This document shows, piece by piece, positions 17,804 to 24,846 of a stretch of DNA of 64,000 nt. Positions within the stretch are counted from its first letter, which is position 1. Each line of letters begins with the position of its first letter. The notes beneath the pieces are model-generated. The model did not search any database and was not told where the DNA came from. It was given only the letters and a program-made list of their open reading frames with translations. This stretch comes from Rivibacter sp049446155 (GTDB lineage: Bacteria; Pseudomonadota; Gammaproteobacteria; Burkholderiales; Burkholderiaceae_C). The stretch spans positions 124,001 through 188,000 of the forward strand of contig NZ_JBMSEE010000001.1 of the NCBI RefSeq assembly GCF_049446155.1. The letters run 5' to 3'. Position numbers and translations under genes: made by a program.

Positions 17804-18223
17804 CTAGACGCGAGCGCGCAGCCACTCGGGCAGCGGCACGGACTTCTGCTTGGGGAAATCGACCCACACCAGCTTGGCGCCGCCTTCGGCGTAGACCTCG
17901 CCGGGCCGGTCGGTGCGCTCCAGCGTCACGTAGGTGTCGATGCTGCTGCGCCCCGGATTGCAGACGTAGTGCTTCGCGAGCACATCGCCCGGGTACTCGA
18001 GCTGGCGGATGAAGTTGCAGAACGCATTGACGATCACCGGCCCCTCGCCTTGCGGATTGGGTGCGCAGCCCAGCTCGTCGAACCACGCGATGCGCACGAT
18101 CTCGAGGTAGCGGAAGTAGACCGCGTTGTTGAGGTGGCCCATCGCATCCATGTCGCCCCAGCGGATCGGGATCACGACCTGGTTGGTGAGCTTCTTCTCG
18201 GCGGGGACTTCGAAACGCAGCAT
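17804..18223 (-). CDS. acyl-CoA thioesterase of the hotdog fold (YbgC/FadM type)
   Basis: I took the ATG at 18223 (MLRFEVPAEKK), giving 139 residues, since the upstream extension is arginine-rich and overlaps YceH. The 4HBT-type motif IRWGDMDAMGHLNNAVYFRYLE contains the catalytic Asp (WGDMD), as in 4-hydroxybenzoyl-CoA thioesterases. It would hydrolyse acyl-CoA thioesters in the cytoplasm. The substrate is unknown, but the location between scoAB and an SDR/ETF-QO block fits fatty acid metabolism. It is convergent with the regulator gene, leaving only three bases between the stops. Confidence 0.85.
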   Translation of the reverse strand: MLRFEVPAEKKLTNQVVIPIRWGDMDAMGHLNNAVYFRYLEIVRIAWFDELGCAPNPQGEGPVIVNAFCNFIRQLEYPGDVLAKHYVCNPGRSSIDTYVTLERTDRPGEVYAEGGAKLVWVDFPKQKSVPLPEWLRARV

Positions 18224-18243
18224 CGACGAAGACTTTCGCAGGA

Positions 18244-18879
18244 TCAGTTCGGGTTCGCGTCGACGCCGAGTTCGGTGGCCAGCCGCTGCACCAGTGACTC
18301 GAGCGCATCGACGCGCGCCGCCAGGCGCAGTTGCTCGGCTTGCAGCCAGGCCACGTCGGGTGGCACCTCGGACGCCGGCGCCGCCGCGATCACCTCGCCG
18401 CACAGCAGGTGCGCCCAGCGCGACTCGCGCGCACCCGGCGCGCGCGGCAGTCGCACGACCGCAGGCGGATCGCGCGCGGCCAGCTCGTCAAGAAAGGCCT
18501 CGACCGAGGACACGTCGGCGAAGCGGTGCAGTCGCTCTGCATTGGCGCGCAGCTCGGCCGCCGTTTGCGGTCCGCGCAGCATCAACGTGGTCAGCAACGC
18601 GACCGACTGCGACGGCAGTTTGAGCGCGCGGCCCATGTTGTGCTCGTAGCGCACCACGCGGCTGCCGCTGACCTCGATGACCAGCGAAAGCGACTTCAGC
18701 TCGTCGAGCGCGGCGAGCAGCTCGGGCTCGGACGCGTTCATCACCGGATCGCGCGCGGTCTTCTGGTTGCACCCGGCGGCCAGCGCATTCAGCGAAAGCG
18801 GATAGCTGTCGGGAACAGTTGCGTGCTTCTCGACCAACACGCCGAGGATGCGTGCTTCGAGCGGGGTCAGGATTCGCAT
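18244..18879 (-). CDS. yceH: YceH/UPF0502 family protein (DUF480)
   Basis: The 211-residue protein starts with LTPLEARILGVLVEKHATVPDSYPLSLNAL, the highly conserved N-terminus of the YceH family, followed by CNQKTARDPVM and LMLRGPQTAAELRANAERLH. The fold known for the family is a pair of winged helices. A C-terminal helical tail (VAWLQAEQLRLAARVDALESLV) could mediate dimerisation. The biochemical role is not established. It lies 20 bases upstream of the thioesterase gene and is probably co-transcribed with it. Confidence 0.88.
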   Translation of the reverse strand: MRILTPLEARILGVLVEKHATVPDSYPLSLNALAAGCNQKTARDPVMNASEPELLAALDELKSLSLVIEVSGSRVVRYEHNMGRALKLPSQSVALLTTLMLRGPQTAAELRANAERLHRFADVSSVEAFLDELAARDPPAVVRLPRAPGARESRWAHLLCGEVIAAAPASEVPPDVAWLQAEQLRLAARVDALESLVQRLATELGVDANPN

Positions 18880-18960
18880 TCGTCAATCCATGGCGGCCGG
18901 CGCCAGCCAGCGCTTGGGGTCCAAGGTCTTGCGTGGATCCGGCTTTGCCGGTCCGCGGCA

Positions 18961-19005
18961 AGGGCCCCCTTGGGGGGCAGCGGGCAAAGCGAGCATGGGG
19001 GCCTC
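18961..19005. repeat. interspersed GC-rich palindromic repeat, copy 1
   Basis: GGCCCCCTTGGGGGGCAGCG is followed by AAAGCGAGCATGGGGGCC. It resembles 49643-49711 and 61406-61468. The first part is a near-perfect hairpin; the second contains an AGCGNNNATGGGGG block. It ends three bases before the stop codon of the minus-strand SDR gene and fills most of the 128-base gap before yceH, so it may act as a terminator or RNA-stabilising hairpin. Confidence 0.6.
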
Positions 19006-19007
19006 AT

Positions 19008-19790
19008 TCACACCGCAAAACCATCGTCGACCTGTAGGACCGCGCCGTTGATGAAGCGGCTTTCCTTCGCGCACAACATCAGGATCGCGGTGTCCAGGTC
19101 ATCGGGCTTGCCGATGCGCTTGCGCGGCATCATGTCGACGAGCTTCTTGCCCTGCTCGGTCTGCCAGTGGTGGTGGTTGATCTCGGTGTCGATGTAGCCG
19201 GGGCAAATCGCGTTGACATTGATGTCGTAGCGGCCCCACTCGAGCGCCATCGCGCGCGTCATGTGCACGACCGCGGCCTTGCTCATGCAGTACACGCCGA
19301 TCTGGCCCAGGACCTTGAGCCCCGCCATCGACGCGATGTTGACGATGCGCCCGCCGGTGAAGGTGCCCGGCGCTGCGCCCTTGGCGCGCGCGATCATGCG
19401 CTTGCCGACCTCTTGGGCCACGAAGAAGGCGCCGCGCGTGTTGGTGTCGAACACGTAGTCGTAGTCGTCGGGCGACACGTCGACGAGCTTTTGCGTCGTG
19501 CTCACGCCCGAGTTGTTGACCAGGATGTCGATCGGGCCGACCTCGGTCTCGGCGTGCGCGACGGCCGAGCGGATGCTGTCGGTATCGGTCACGTCGCAGC
19601 CGACGACGTGCGCATCGCCGCCACGACCCTCGATTTCTGAGCGCAGCGTCTTGAGCCGCTCGACGCGCCGCCCGGCCAGCACCACGGCGGCGCCGGCGGC
19701 CGACAGCGTGCGCGCGAACTGAGCCCCCAGGCCGCTCGATGCGCCGGTGATCAACGCCACGCGGCCGGCGAGATCGATGCTGTAGGTCAT
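19008..19790 (-). CDS. short-chain dehydrogenase/reductase (SDR)
   Basis: The 260-residue enzyme has the NAD(P)-binding TGASSGLG (about 15-22), an acidic/polar region CDVTD, the NNSG motif (LVNNSGVS), the active-site Ser in NIASMAGL, YCMSK (Tyr and Lys) and the late ICPGYIDTEI. All catalytic residues of classical SDRs are present. AGGAG lies just before the ATG. It diverges from ETF-ubiquinone oxidoreductase, so a role in beta-oxidation (for example 3-hydroxyacyl-CoA) or branched acid breakdown is likely but unproven. Confidence 0.88.
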   Translation of the reverse strand: MTYSIDLAGRVALITGASSGLGAQFARTLSAAGAAVVLAGRRVERLKTLRSEIEGRGGDAHVVGCDVTDTDSIRSAVAHAETEVGPIDILVNNSGVSTTQKLVDVSPDDYDYVFDTNTRGAFFVAQEVGKRMIARAKGAAPGTFTGGRIVNIASMAGLKVLGQIGVYCMSKAAVVHMTRAMALEWGRYDINVNAICPGYIDTEINHHHWQTEQGKKLVDMMPRKRIGKPDDLDTAILMLCAKESRFINGAVLQVDDGFAV

Positions 19791-19893
19791 GCTGGACTCC
19801 TCTTCTTCTGGGTGCGACGCAAGATAGCACGCGAGCCGCGGCCGCTCGGTCATCGCCGCGACGAGCGGGCGCGGGAGGCTGCTGCGCACAATC

Positions 19894-19931
19894 GAACGAT
19901 CGTTCTTTTTTCCGTCGGCGCCCTTTAGAAT
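19894..19931. promoter_or_regulatory. TetR-type palindrome over a putative promoter of the ETF-QO gene
   Basis: GAACGATCGTTC (19894-19905) is a perfect 12-base palindrome. A possible -35 (TTCTTT, 19903-19908) overlaps it and a possible -10 (TAGAAT, 19926-19931) follows at 17 bases. Such GAACGATCGTTC sites are of the form bound by TetR-family repressors of fatty acid or branched-chain catabolism. It lies between divergent SDR and ETF-QO genes and could regulate both. Confidence 0.55.
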
Positions 19932-19967
19932 CGCCCGCTGCCCCGACCCAGACCACAAGGAAGAGAC

Positions 19968-21653
19968 ATGACGCCGCAAGCGATCCTCGAGCAGTACGGC
20001 CCGCGCGAATCGATGGAGTACGACGTGGTGATCGTCGGCGCCGGCCCCGCAGGGCTCGCGACCGCGATCCGCCTCAAGCAGCTGGCCGCCGAGAAAAGCA
20101 GCGACGTCTCGGTGTGCGTGCTCGAGAAGGGTTCTGAGCCGGGCGCCCACATCCTTTCGGGTGCGGTGATGGATCCGCGCGCGATCACCGAGCTGATCCC
20201 GAACTGGAAGGAACTCGGCGCACCGCTGAACCAGGCGGTCACTGGCGACGACGTCCTGTTCCTCTCCGAAACTGGCGCGACGCGCACGCCCGACTGGCTG
20301 GTGCCGCGCAACCTGCACAACGACGGCTGCTACGTCATCTCGCTGTCGAATGTCGTGAAGTGGCTCGCTCAACAGGCCGAGGGGCTGGGCGTCGAGATCT
20401 TTCCGGGCTTCGCGGCGGCCGAAGTGCTCTACGACGAGCAAGGCCGCGTCAAGGGCGTGGCGACCGGCAACTTGGGGCTGGGCAAGGACGGCAAGCCGAC
20501 CGAGAACTTCCAGCTCGGCATGGAACTGCTGGGCAAGTACACCGTGTTTGCCGAAGGCGCGCGCGGCCACCTCGGCCGCCAGTTGCTCGAACGCTTCAAG
20601 CTCGCCGACGGCAAGGACCCGCAGAGCTTTGCGATCGGCATCAAGGAACTGTGGGAGATCCCGGCAGACAAGGCCAAACCGGGCCTCGTGGTTCACACCG
20701 CCGGCTGGCCGATGACCGACGACACCTTCGGCGGCGGCTTCCTCTACCACCTGGGAGACAACAAGGTCACGCTCGGCTTCGTGATCGGGCTCGACTACAA
20801 GAACCCGCACATGAGCCCGTTCGAGGAGATGCAGCGCTGGAAGACGCACCCGTCGATCCGCGCGCACATCGAAGGCGGCAAGCGCATCGGCTACGGCGCG
20901 CGTGCCATCAACAACGGCACGCCGCAGGCCCTGCCCAAGACCGTGTTTCCGGGCGGCGCGCTGATCGGATGCGATGCGGGCTACCTGAACGCCGCGCGCA
21001 TCAAGGGCAGCCACGCGGCGATCAAGTCCGGCACGTTGTGCGCCGATGCGCTCTACGAGGCCGTGACCGCCGGCCGCTCGCACGACGAGGTCGCCGCCTA
21101 CCCGAATGCCTTCGAGCAAAGCTGGCTCAACGAGGAGCTGCAGCAAACGCGCAACTTCAAGCTGTGGTTCAAGAAGGGCAAGCTGGTCGGCAACGTGATG
21201 ACGGGCATCGAGCAGTGGCTGCTGCCCAAGGTGGGCGTGCAAAGCCCGCCATGGACGCTGCATGCGACGAAGCCGGATCACGTCTACCTTCGCCCGGCCG
21301 CCGAATGCGCGCCGATCGCCTACCCCAAGCCCGACGGCAAGCTGAGCTTCGACCGGCTCTCTTCGGTGTTCATCTCGAACACCAACCATGAGGAGAACCA
21401 GCCAGCACACCTCACGCTGAAGAACCCGACGGTGCCGGTGGCCACGAACCTCGCGGTCTACGGCGGCCCCGAAAGCCGCTACTGCCCCGCCGGCGTCTAC
21501 GAGTTCGTGAAGAACGAGGACGGCAGCGACCGGCTGCAGATCAACGCGCAAAACTGCGTGCACTGCAAAACCTGCGACATCAAGGATCCGACGCAGAACA
21601 TCGTCTGGGTCACCCCCGAAGGCGGCGGCGGCCCCAACTACGCCGGGATGTAA
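19968..21653 (+). CDS. etfD: electron transfer flavoprotein-ubiquinone oxidoreductase
   Basis: The 561-residue protein has an N-terminal FAD-binding fold (DVVIVGAGPAGLATAIRLKQ, about 20-39), the ubiquinone/FAD domain (GCDAGYLNAARIKGSHAAIKS), and a C-terminal 4Fe-4S ferredoxin-like segment CVHCKTCDIKDPTQNI with an upstream cysteine in RYCPAG. This passes electrons from acyl-CoA dehydrogenases through ETF to the quinone pool at the inner membrane. Length matches the family (about 550-560). AAGGAAGAG precedes the ATG. The etfAB genes are not in the window. Confidence 0.93.
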   Translation: MTPQAILEQYGPRESMEYDVVIVGAGPAGLATAIRLKQLAAEKSSDVSVCVLEKGSEPGAHILSGAVMDPRAITELIPNWKELGAPLNQAVTGDDVLFLSETGATRTPDWLVPRNLHNDGCYVISLSNVVKWLAQQAEGLGVEIFPGFAAAEVLYDEQGRVKGVATGNLGLGKDGKPTENFQLGMELLGKYTVFAEGARGHLGRQLLERFKLADGKDPQSFAIGIKELWEIPADKAKPGLVVHTAGWPMTDDTFGGGFLYHLGDNKVTLGFVIGLDYKNPHMSPFEEMQRWKTHPSIRAHIEGGKRIGYGARAINNGTPQALPKTVFPGGALIGCDAGYLNAARIKGSHAAIKSGTLCADALYEAVTAGRSHDEVAAYPNAFEQSWLNEELQQTRNFKLWFKKGKLVGNVMTGIEQWLLPKVGVQSPPWTLHATKPDHVYLRPAAECAPIAYPKPDGKLSFDRLSSVFISNTNHEENQPAHLTLKNPTVPVATNLAVYGGPESRYCPAGVYEFVKNEDGSDRLQINAQNCVHCKTCDIKDPTQNIVWVTPEGGGGPNYAGM

Positions 21654-21800
21654 ACGATCGTCACGCGCCCGCCCATCAGACGCTTGGCGAGTTGCGCGTT
21701 CATGGGCGTGATGCAGATCACGCGGATGGTCAGTTCGCACTGATCGGCGGCGCGTCGCTCAAGACTTTTATCGGCGCTCAGTCAAGCCGCGGGATGGCCT

Positions 21801-21836
21801 CCCTGGAACAGTTCGTTACGTCGAACTGCTCAGGGA
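21801..21836 (+). promoter_or_regulatory. hairpin covering the pilE ribosome-binding site
   Basis: CCCTG (21801-21805) pairs with CAGGG (21831-21835) and CAGTTCG (21809-21815) with CGAACTG (21822-21828) around a short loop, with a small internal bulge. The 3' strand contains the likely Shine-Dalgarno AGGGA, five bases before the pilE ATG at 21841. Closing of this 12-bp structure would block initiation. The rest of the 187-base gap after etfD shows no gene; a promoter is expected but not clear. Confidence 0.6.
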
Positions 21837-21840
21837 AATC

Positions 21841-22290
21841 ATGTCTCCGTCCCGTCACCAACGCCGCGTTTCGCGTGGCTTCACGCTGATCGAACTGATG
21901 ATCGCGGTGGCGATCGTCGCGATCCTCGCGTCGATCGCGTTGCCTTCGTATGCCGCGTACATCCAGCGCTCTCGGGTGCCGGTCGCGCTGGTGGCGTTGT
22001 CTTCGTATCTGGTGCGGATGGAGCAGCAATATCAGAACAACGGCACCTATTTGAAGAGCGGCACCACCGACCAATGCGCGGTGGATCGCCCAACGGTGGC
22101 CAATTTCACCGTGACATGCGACGTCACGAACAGCGGCCGCAGCTTCACCGCCACGGCCACGGGCACCGACCAGCTGACCGGCTACACCTACACGATCGAC
22201 CAGAACGGCAATCGGGCGACGACTGCACATCCCAAGGGTGCGCCGAGTGGCAGCTGCTGGTCGATCAAGGGTGGCGTATGCGACGCGTGA
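21841..22290 (+). CDS. pilE: type IV pilus minor pilin PilE
   Basis: The 149-residue prepilin has a short basic leader and cleavage site RG|FTLIELMIAVAIVAILASIA (Glu at mature position 5), a hydrophobic N-terminal helix, and a globular head with two cysteines near the C-terminus (SCWSIKGGVCDA) forming the D-loop. Prepilin peptidase PilD would cut after Gly. It heads the minor-pilin operon and overlaps fimT. In Pseudomonas pilE stands at the end of this operon; here it is first. Translation may be limited by the upstream hairpin. Confidence 0.88.
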   Translation: MSPSRHQRRVSRGFTLIELMIAVAIVAILASIALPSYAAYIQRSRVPVALVALSSYLVRMEQQYQNNGTYLKSGTTDQCAVDRPTVANFTVTCDVTNSGRSFTATATGTDQLTGYTYTIDQNGNRATTAHPKGAPSGSCWSIKGGVCDA

Positions 22291-22784
22291 AGATCATGCG
22301 ATCCGCCTCACGCCCTCACCGCCTGCGCGGCGTCAGCCTGATCGAGACGATGACCGCTGTCGCCATCGGCGGCGTACTGCTGGTCCAGGGGTTGCCAGCT
22401 CTCGGCGACTACCTCACCAATGCACGCCTGCGCTCGGCGGGGCAACTGGTGCTTGAACAAACGCTCTACGCGCAAAACGAGGCGATCCGCCGCAATGGCA
22501 TCGTGCGCGTCACGCTCGACGGTTCGCAGCTGCAAGTACTCGATGCACGTACAGCGCCACCGACCGTGCTGCGCACCGTTCAGCTGCCTGGTTCGGTTGC
22601 CGTCGACAAGTCGGCCACGATCGAGTTCGGCAGCCAAGGCCGCCCGCCGACGTTTGGCGACAGCTACGCAGTGGCGCTCGGCGCCAGCGGCGTGAGCTGC
22701 GGCGAAGAAACGCATTGCCCGGCTGTACGCGTCGATGCCGGCGGAGGAGTATCGCTGTGCGCCGACCGCAACGCCTGCCTTTGA
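22278..22784 (+). CDS. fimT: type IV pilus minor pilin FimT/FimU (GspH-like)
   Basis: The ATG at 22278 overlaps pilE by 13 bases; a second ATG at 22296 is possible. The 168-residue product has the prepilin motif RG|VSLIETMTAVAIGGVLLVQGLP with Glu at position 5 and the GspH-like following segment (LRSAGQLVLEQTLYAQNEAIRRNG). Two cysteines close the head (SCGEETHC) with further ones near the end. It helps to form the initiating minor-pilin complex at the pilus tip with PilV, PilW, PilX and PilY1. Confidence 0.85.
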   Translation: MRRVKIMRSASRPHRLRGVSLIETMTAVAIGGVLLVQGLPALGDYLTNARLRSAGQLVLEQTLYAQNEAIRRNGIVRVTLDGSQLQVLDARTAPPTVLRTVQLPGSVAVDKSATIEFGSQGRPPTFGDSYAVALGASGVSCGEETHCPAVRVDAGGGVSLCADRNACL

Positions 22785-23215
22785 AGCCCCCGCCGGGAGC
22801 GCGCGGCGTTTCTCTGCTCGATGCGCTGATTGCATTGCTCGTGCTGTCGTTCGGCATGCTGGCAATGACGCGCTTCCAGGCCCGTGTGCTCGTGCATGGC
22901 AGCGAAGCCCAGAACCGCCTGACGGCGATCCGACTCGCCGATGAACTGCTCGATCTCGCCGTCATGGATGCAGGGAACGGTGCCTGCTACACGCTGCCGG
23001 CAAGCGGAACCTGCGCAACCCCCGCCGCACGGACAGTCACCGCCGACTGGGCCAAAGCCGTCGCTGCCAGTGGCCTGCCGCTGATTGGCAGCCCCACCGC
23101 CTCGTTTGCCTCCAATGGACAACTCACAGTCGCGATGAGCTGGCAAGGACGCGTCGTCGCCGAAGGCGCCGCCGCCGAGCCTCAACGCCTGCTGCGGACA
23201 ACCGATGTGCGCTGA
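22757..23215 (+). CDS. pilV: type IV pilus minor pilin PilV
   Basis: I took the GTG at 22757, which has a good ribosome site (GGAGGAG) and overlaps fimT by 28 bases; it gives 152 residues. The cleavage site is RG|VSLLDALIALLVLSFGMLAM, so mature position 5 is Asp instead of the usual Glu. The motif VLSFGML followed by QARVLVHGSEAQNRLTAIRLADEL is typical of PilV. It should be part of the minor-pilin priming complex in the inner membrane and at the pilus tip. Confidence 0.85.
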   Translation: MRRPQRLPLKPPPGARGVSLLDALIALLVLSFGMLAMTRFQARVLVHGSEAQNRLTAIRLADELLDLAVMDAGNGACYTLPASGTCATPAARTVTADWAKAVAASGLPLIGSPTASFASNGQLTVAMSWQGRVVAEGAAAEPQRLLRTTDVR

Positions 23216-24281
23216 TCGCCGCATGCACGGCTTCACGCTGGTGGAGCTGATGGTCGGCGTGCTGGTCGCGCTGCTGGTGGGCATCGCCGCCATGTCGACG
23301 GCGCGTTTCTACACGGCGCCGCAGCGCGAAGGGATCGGCACGAGCCTGGCGGTGGCGAGTGCCACCTCGGCGCTCACGGCCATTTCCGAGGACATCGCTC
23401 AGGCCGGCCTCGGATTCATTCCGACCGGACCCAACATGTGCGGCTCGCTCAACCTGAGCCGCGGCGCATCGTCCTGGACGCTAAACCCGTTCTCGCCAGT
23501 TCGGATCACGCGCGATGGCGACTCGGACATCGTCGACGTGATTTATGGCTCGGAGGTCGGCGGCGGCGCCGATGTGCGTCTGGCGGCGCCGAGCGATCTC
23601 AAATCGGCGCAACTCGCCAGCGCGCTGCCGGTGGCAGCAGGTCAAGCGGTCCTTCTCGCGCCCATGCCCTCTGCCCTTGCAGCCGCCGCCGCCAATGGCA
23701 TCTGCACCGTTCGCACCGTCACCTCGATTTCCACTGGCGTCGGCGCAGTGCCCATGACACTGGAGATGAGCGCGAGCGGCAGCGCTACGCACAACCAGGT
23801 GGTGTTCTCCCAACCCACGCAGTACCTCATCGACGATCGCGTCTCCATACTTGGTCGCGTCGAATGGCATCGATTCCGCGTAGTCGATGGCAACTTGATG
23901 CTCGAATGGCCCATGGAGGGCCGATCAGCCGTCCTGATGCGCAGCGTCGTCGCGTTCCGCGCGCAGTACGGAGTAGCGGGAGGCGCGGGCACAAGACCGA
24001 CCACGATAACCGCATGGAACAAGGCGGACGCCACCAACTGGACCTCCGTCGGAACCACCAACCTGTCACTGCTACGCGCACTTCGGTTGAGCGTGCTCGT
24101 GCGCAGCACCGAGCCGCAGCGGCCTGACAGCGCAGGCGACTGCACAGCAACGCCGACGTCCAAGCCACCCCAACTGCTCGGTGCGGCGCCAACCCTGCCC
24201 ACCGGCTGGGAGTGCTTCTACTACCGTACGACCAGCGTGACGACTCCGCTGCGCAATCTTGCGTGGGGGATGAACCCATGA
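23205..24281 (+). CDS. pilW: type IV pilus assembly protein PilW
   Basis: The 358-residue minor pilin begins MHG|FTLVELMVGVLVALLVGIA with Glu at mature position 5; the ATG at 23205 overlaps pilV and an ATG at 23223 lies directly before the motif. A large globular domain follows (PTGPNMCGSLNLSRG, later RSVVAFRAQYGVAGG), as usual for PilW. It ends NLAWGMNP and its stop overlaps the pilX start (ATGA). It joins PilX, PilV and FimT under PilY1 in the tip complex. Confidence 0.88.
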   Translation: MCADRRMHGFTLVELMVGVLVALLVGIAAMSTARFYTAPQREGIGTSLAVASATSALTAISEDIAQAGLGFIPTGPNMCGSLNLSRGASSWTLNPFSPVRITRDGDSDIVDVIYGSEVGGGADVRLAAPSDLKSAQLASALPVAAGQAVLLAPMPSALAAAAANGICTVRTVTSISTGVGAVPMTLEMSASGSATHNQVVFSQPTQYLIDDRVSILGRVEWHRFRVVDGNLMLEWPMEGRSAVLMRSVVAFRAQYGVAGGAGTRPTTITAWNKADATNWTSVGTTNLSLLRALRLSVLVRSTEPQRPDSAGDCTATPTSKPPQLLGAAPTLPTGWECFYYRTTSVTTPLRNLAWGMNP

Positions 24282-24832
24282 ACCCGCAACGGCTGGCGTC
24301 ACGTCGACAGCGCGGGGCTTCGCTTCTGCTGGTGCTGCTGGTGCTCGCCGCCATGCTGCTCGGCACCCTGGCCTTTTCGCGCATGAGTGCCACCGGCCTC
24401 GTGCTGTCAGGCAATACATCGCAGAAGGAAGGAGCTTTACGCGCGAGCGAAGTCGGCTTCAACGCTGCGTTCGCTCAGATCACGGCCACCGGGTTCAATC
24501 CCACAGCAACGAACGTCATCTCGTACTCACCAGTTCGGCTGGTGACTGACGCGCAAGGCTTGCCAACCGCCATCAACTGGTCAACCGCGGTCACGGCAAC
24601 GGTCAATGAGTTCAGCGTCTCCTACTTCATCGACCGCCAGTGTGACTCCGCCACGCCAACCAATCCGCGCGCGGAATGCCTCGTGCGCGATATCGACGAG
24701 ATCACCAGTGCGAGAGTGGACGCCGATCCTCTTCCGCCGCGCTACGGCATGACCTACCGCGTCACCGTTCGCGTTGTCGAACCGCGTGGCACGACCAGCT
24801 TCATCCAAGGGTTGATGACTCTGGGACTATGA
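24278..24832 (+). CDS. pilX: type IV pilus assembly protein PilX
   Basis: The ATG at 24278 overlaps the pilW stop. The 184-residue protein has the PilX N-terminus RQRG|ASLLLVLLVLAAMLLGTLAFS, without Glu at position 5, as is common for PilX and its GspK-like relatives, then SGNTSQKEGALRASEVGFNAA. Near the C-terminus it carries YRVTVRVVEPRGTTSFIQ. PilX links PilY1 to the minor pilins. Its stop overlaps the alternative pilY1 start at 24829. Confidence 0.85.
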   Translation: MNPQRLASRRQRGASLLLVLLVLAAMLLGTLAFSRMSATGLVLSGNTSQKEGALRASEVGFNAAFAQITATGFNPTATNVISYSPVRLVTDAQGLPTAINWSTAVTATVNEFSVSYFIDRQCDSATPTNPRAECLVRDIDEITSARVDADPLPPRYGMTYRVTVRVVEPRGTTSFIQGLMTLGL

Positions 24833-24846
24833 ACCGGAGAATCTCG

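Noticed and set aside
21670..21720. Possible sigma-54 promoter before pilE
   Set aside because: GG and GC elements in the gap do not have the ten-base spacing that a sigma-54 site requires.
19791..21740. A 910-residue minus-strand frame whose 3' part is the SDR gene
   Set aside because: The upstream part is antisense to ETF-QO. The SDR has its own start with AGGAG at 19790.
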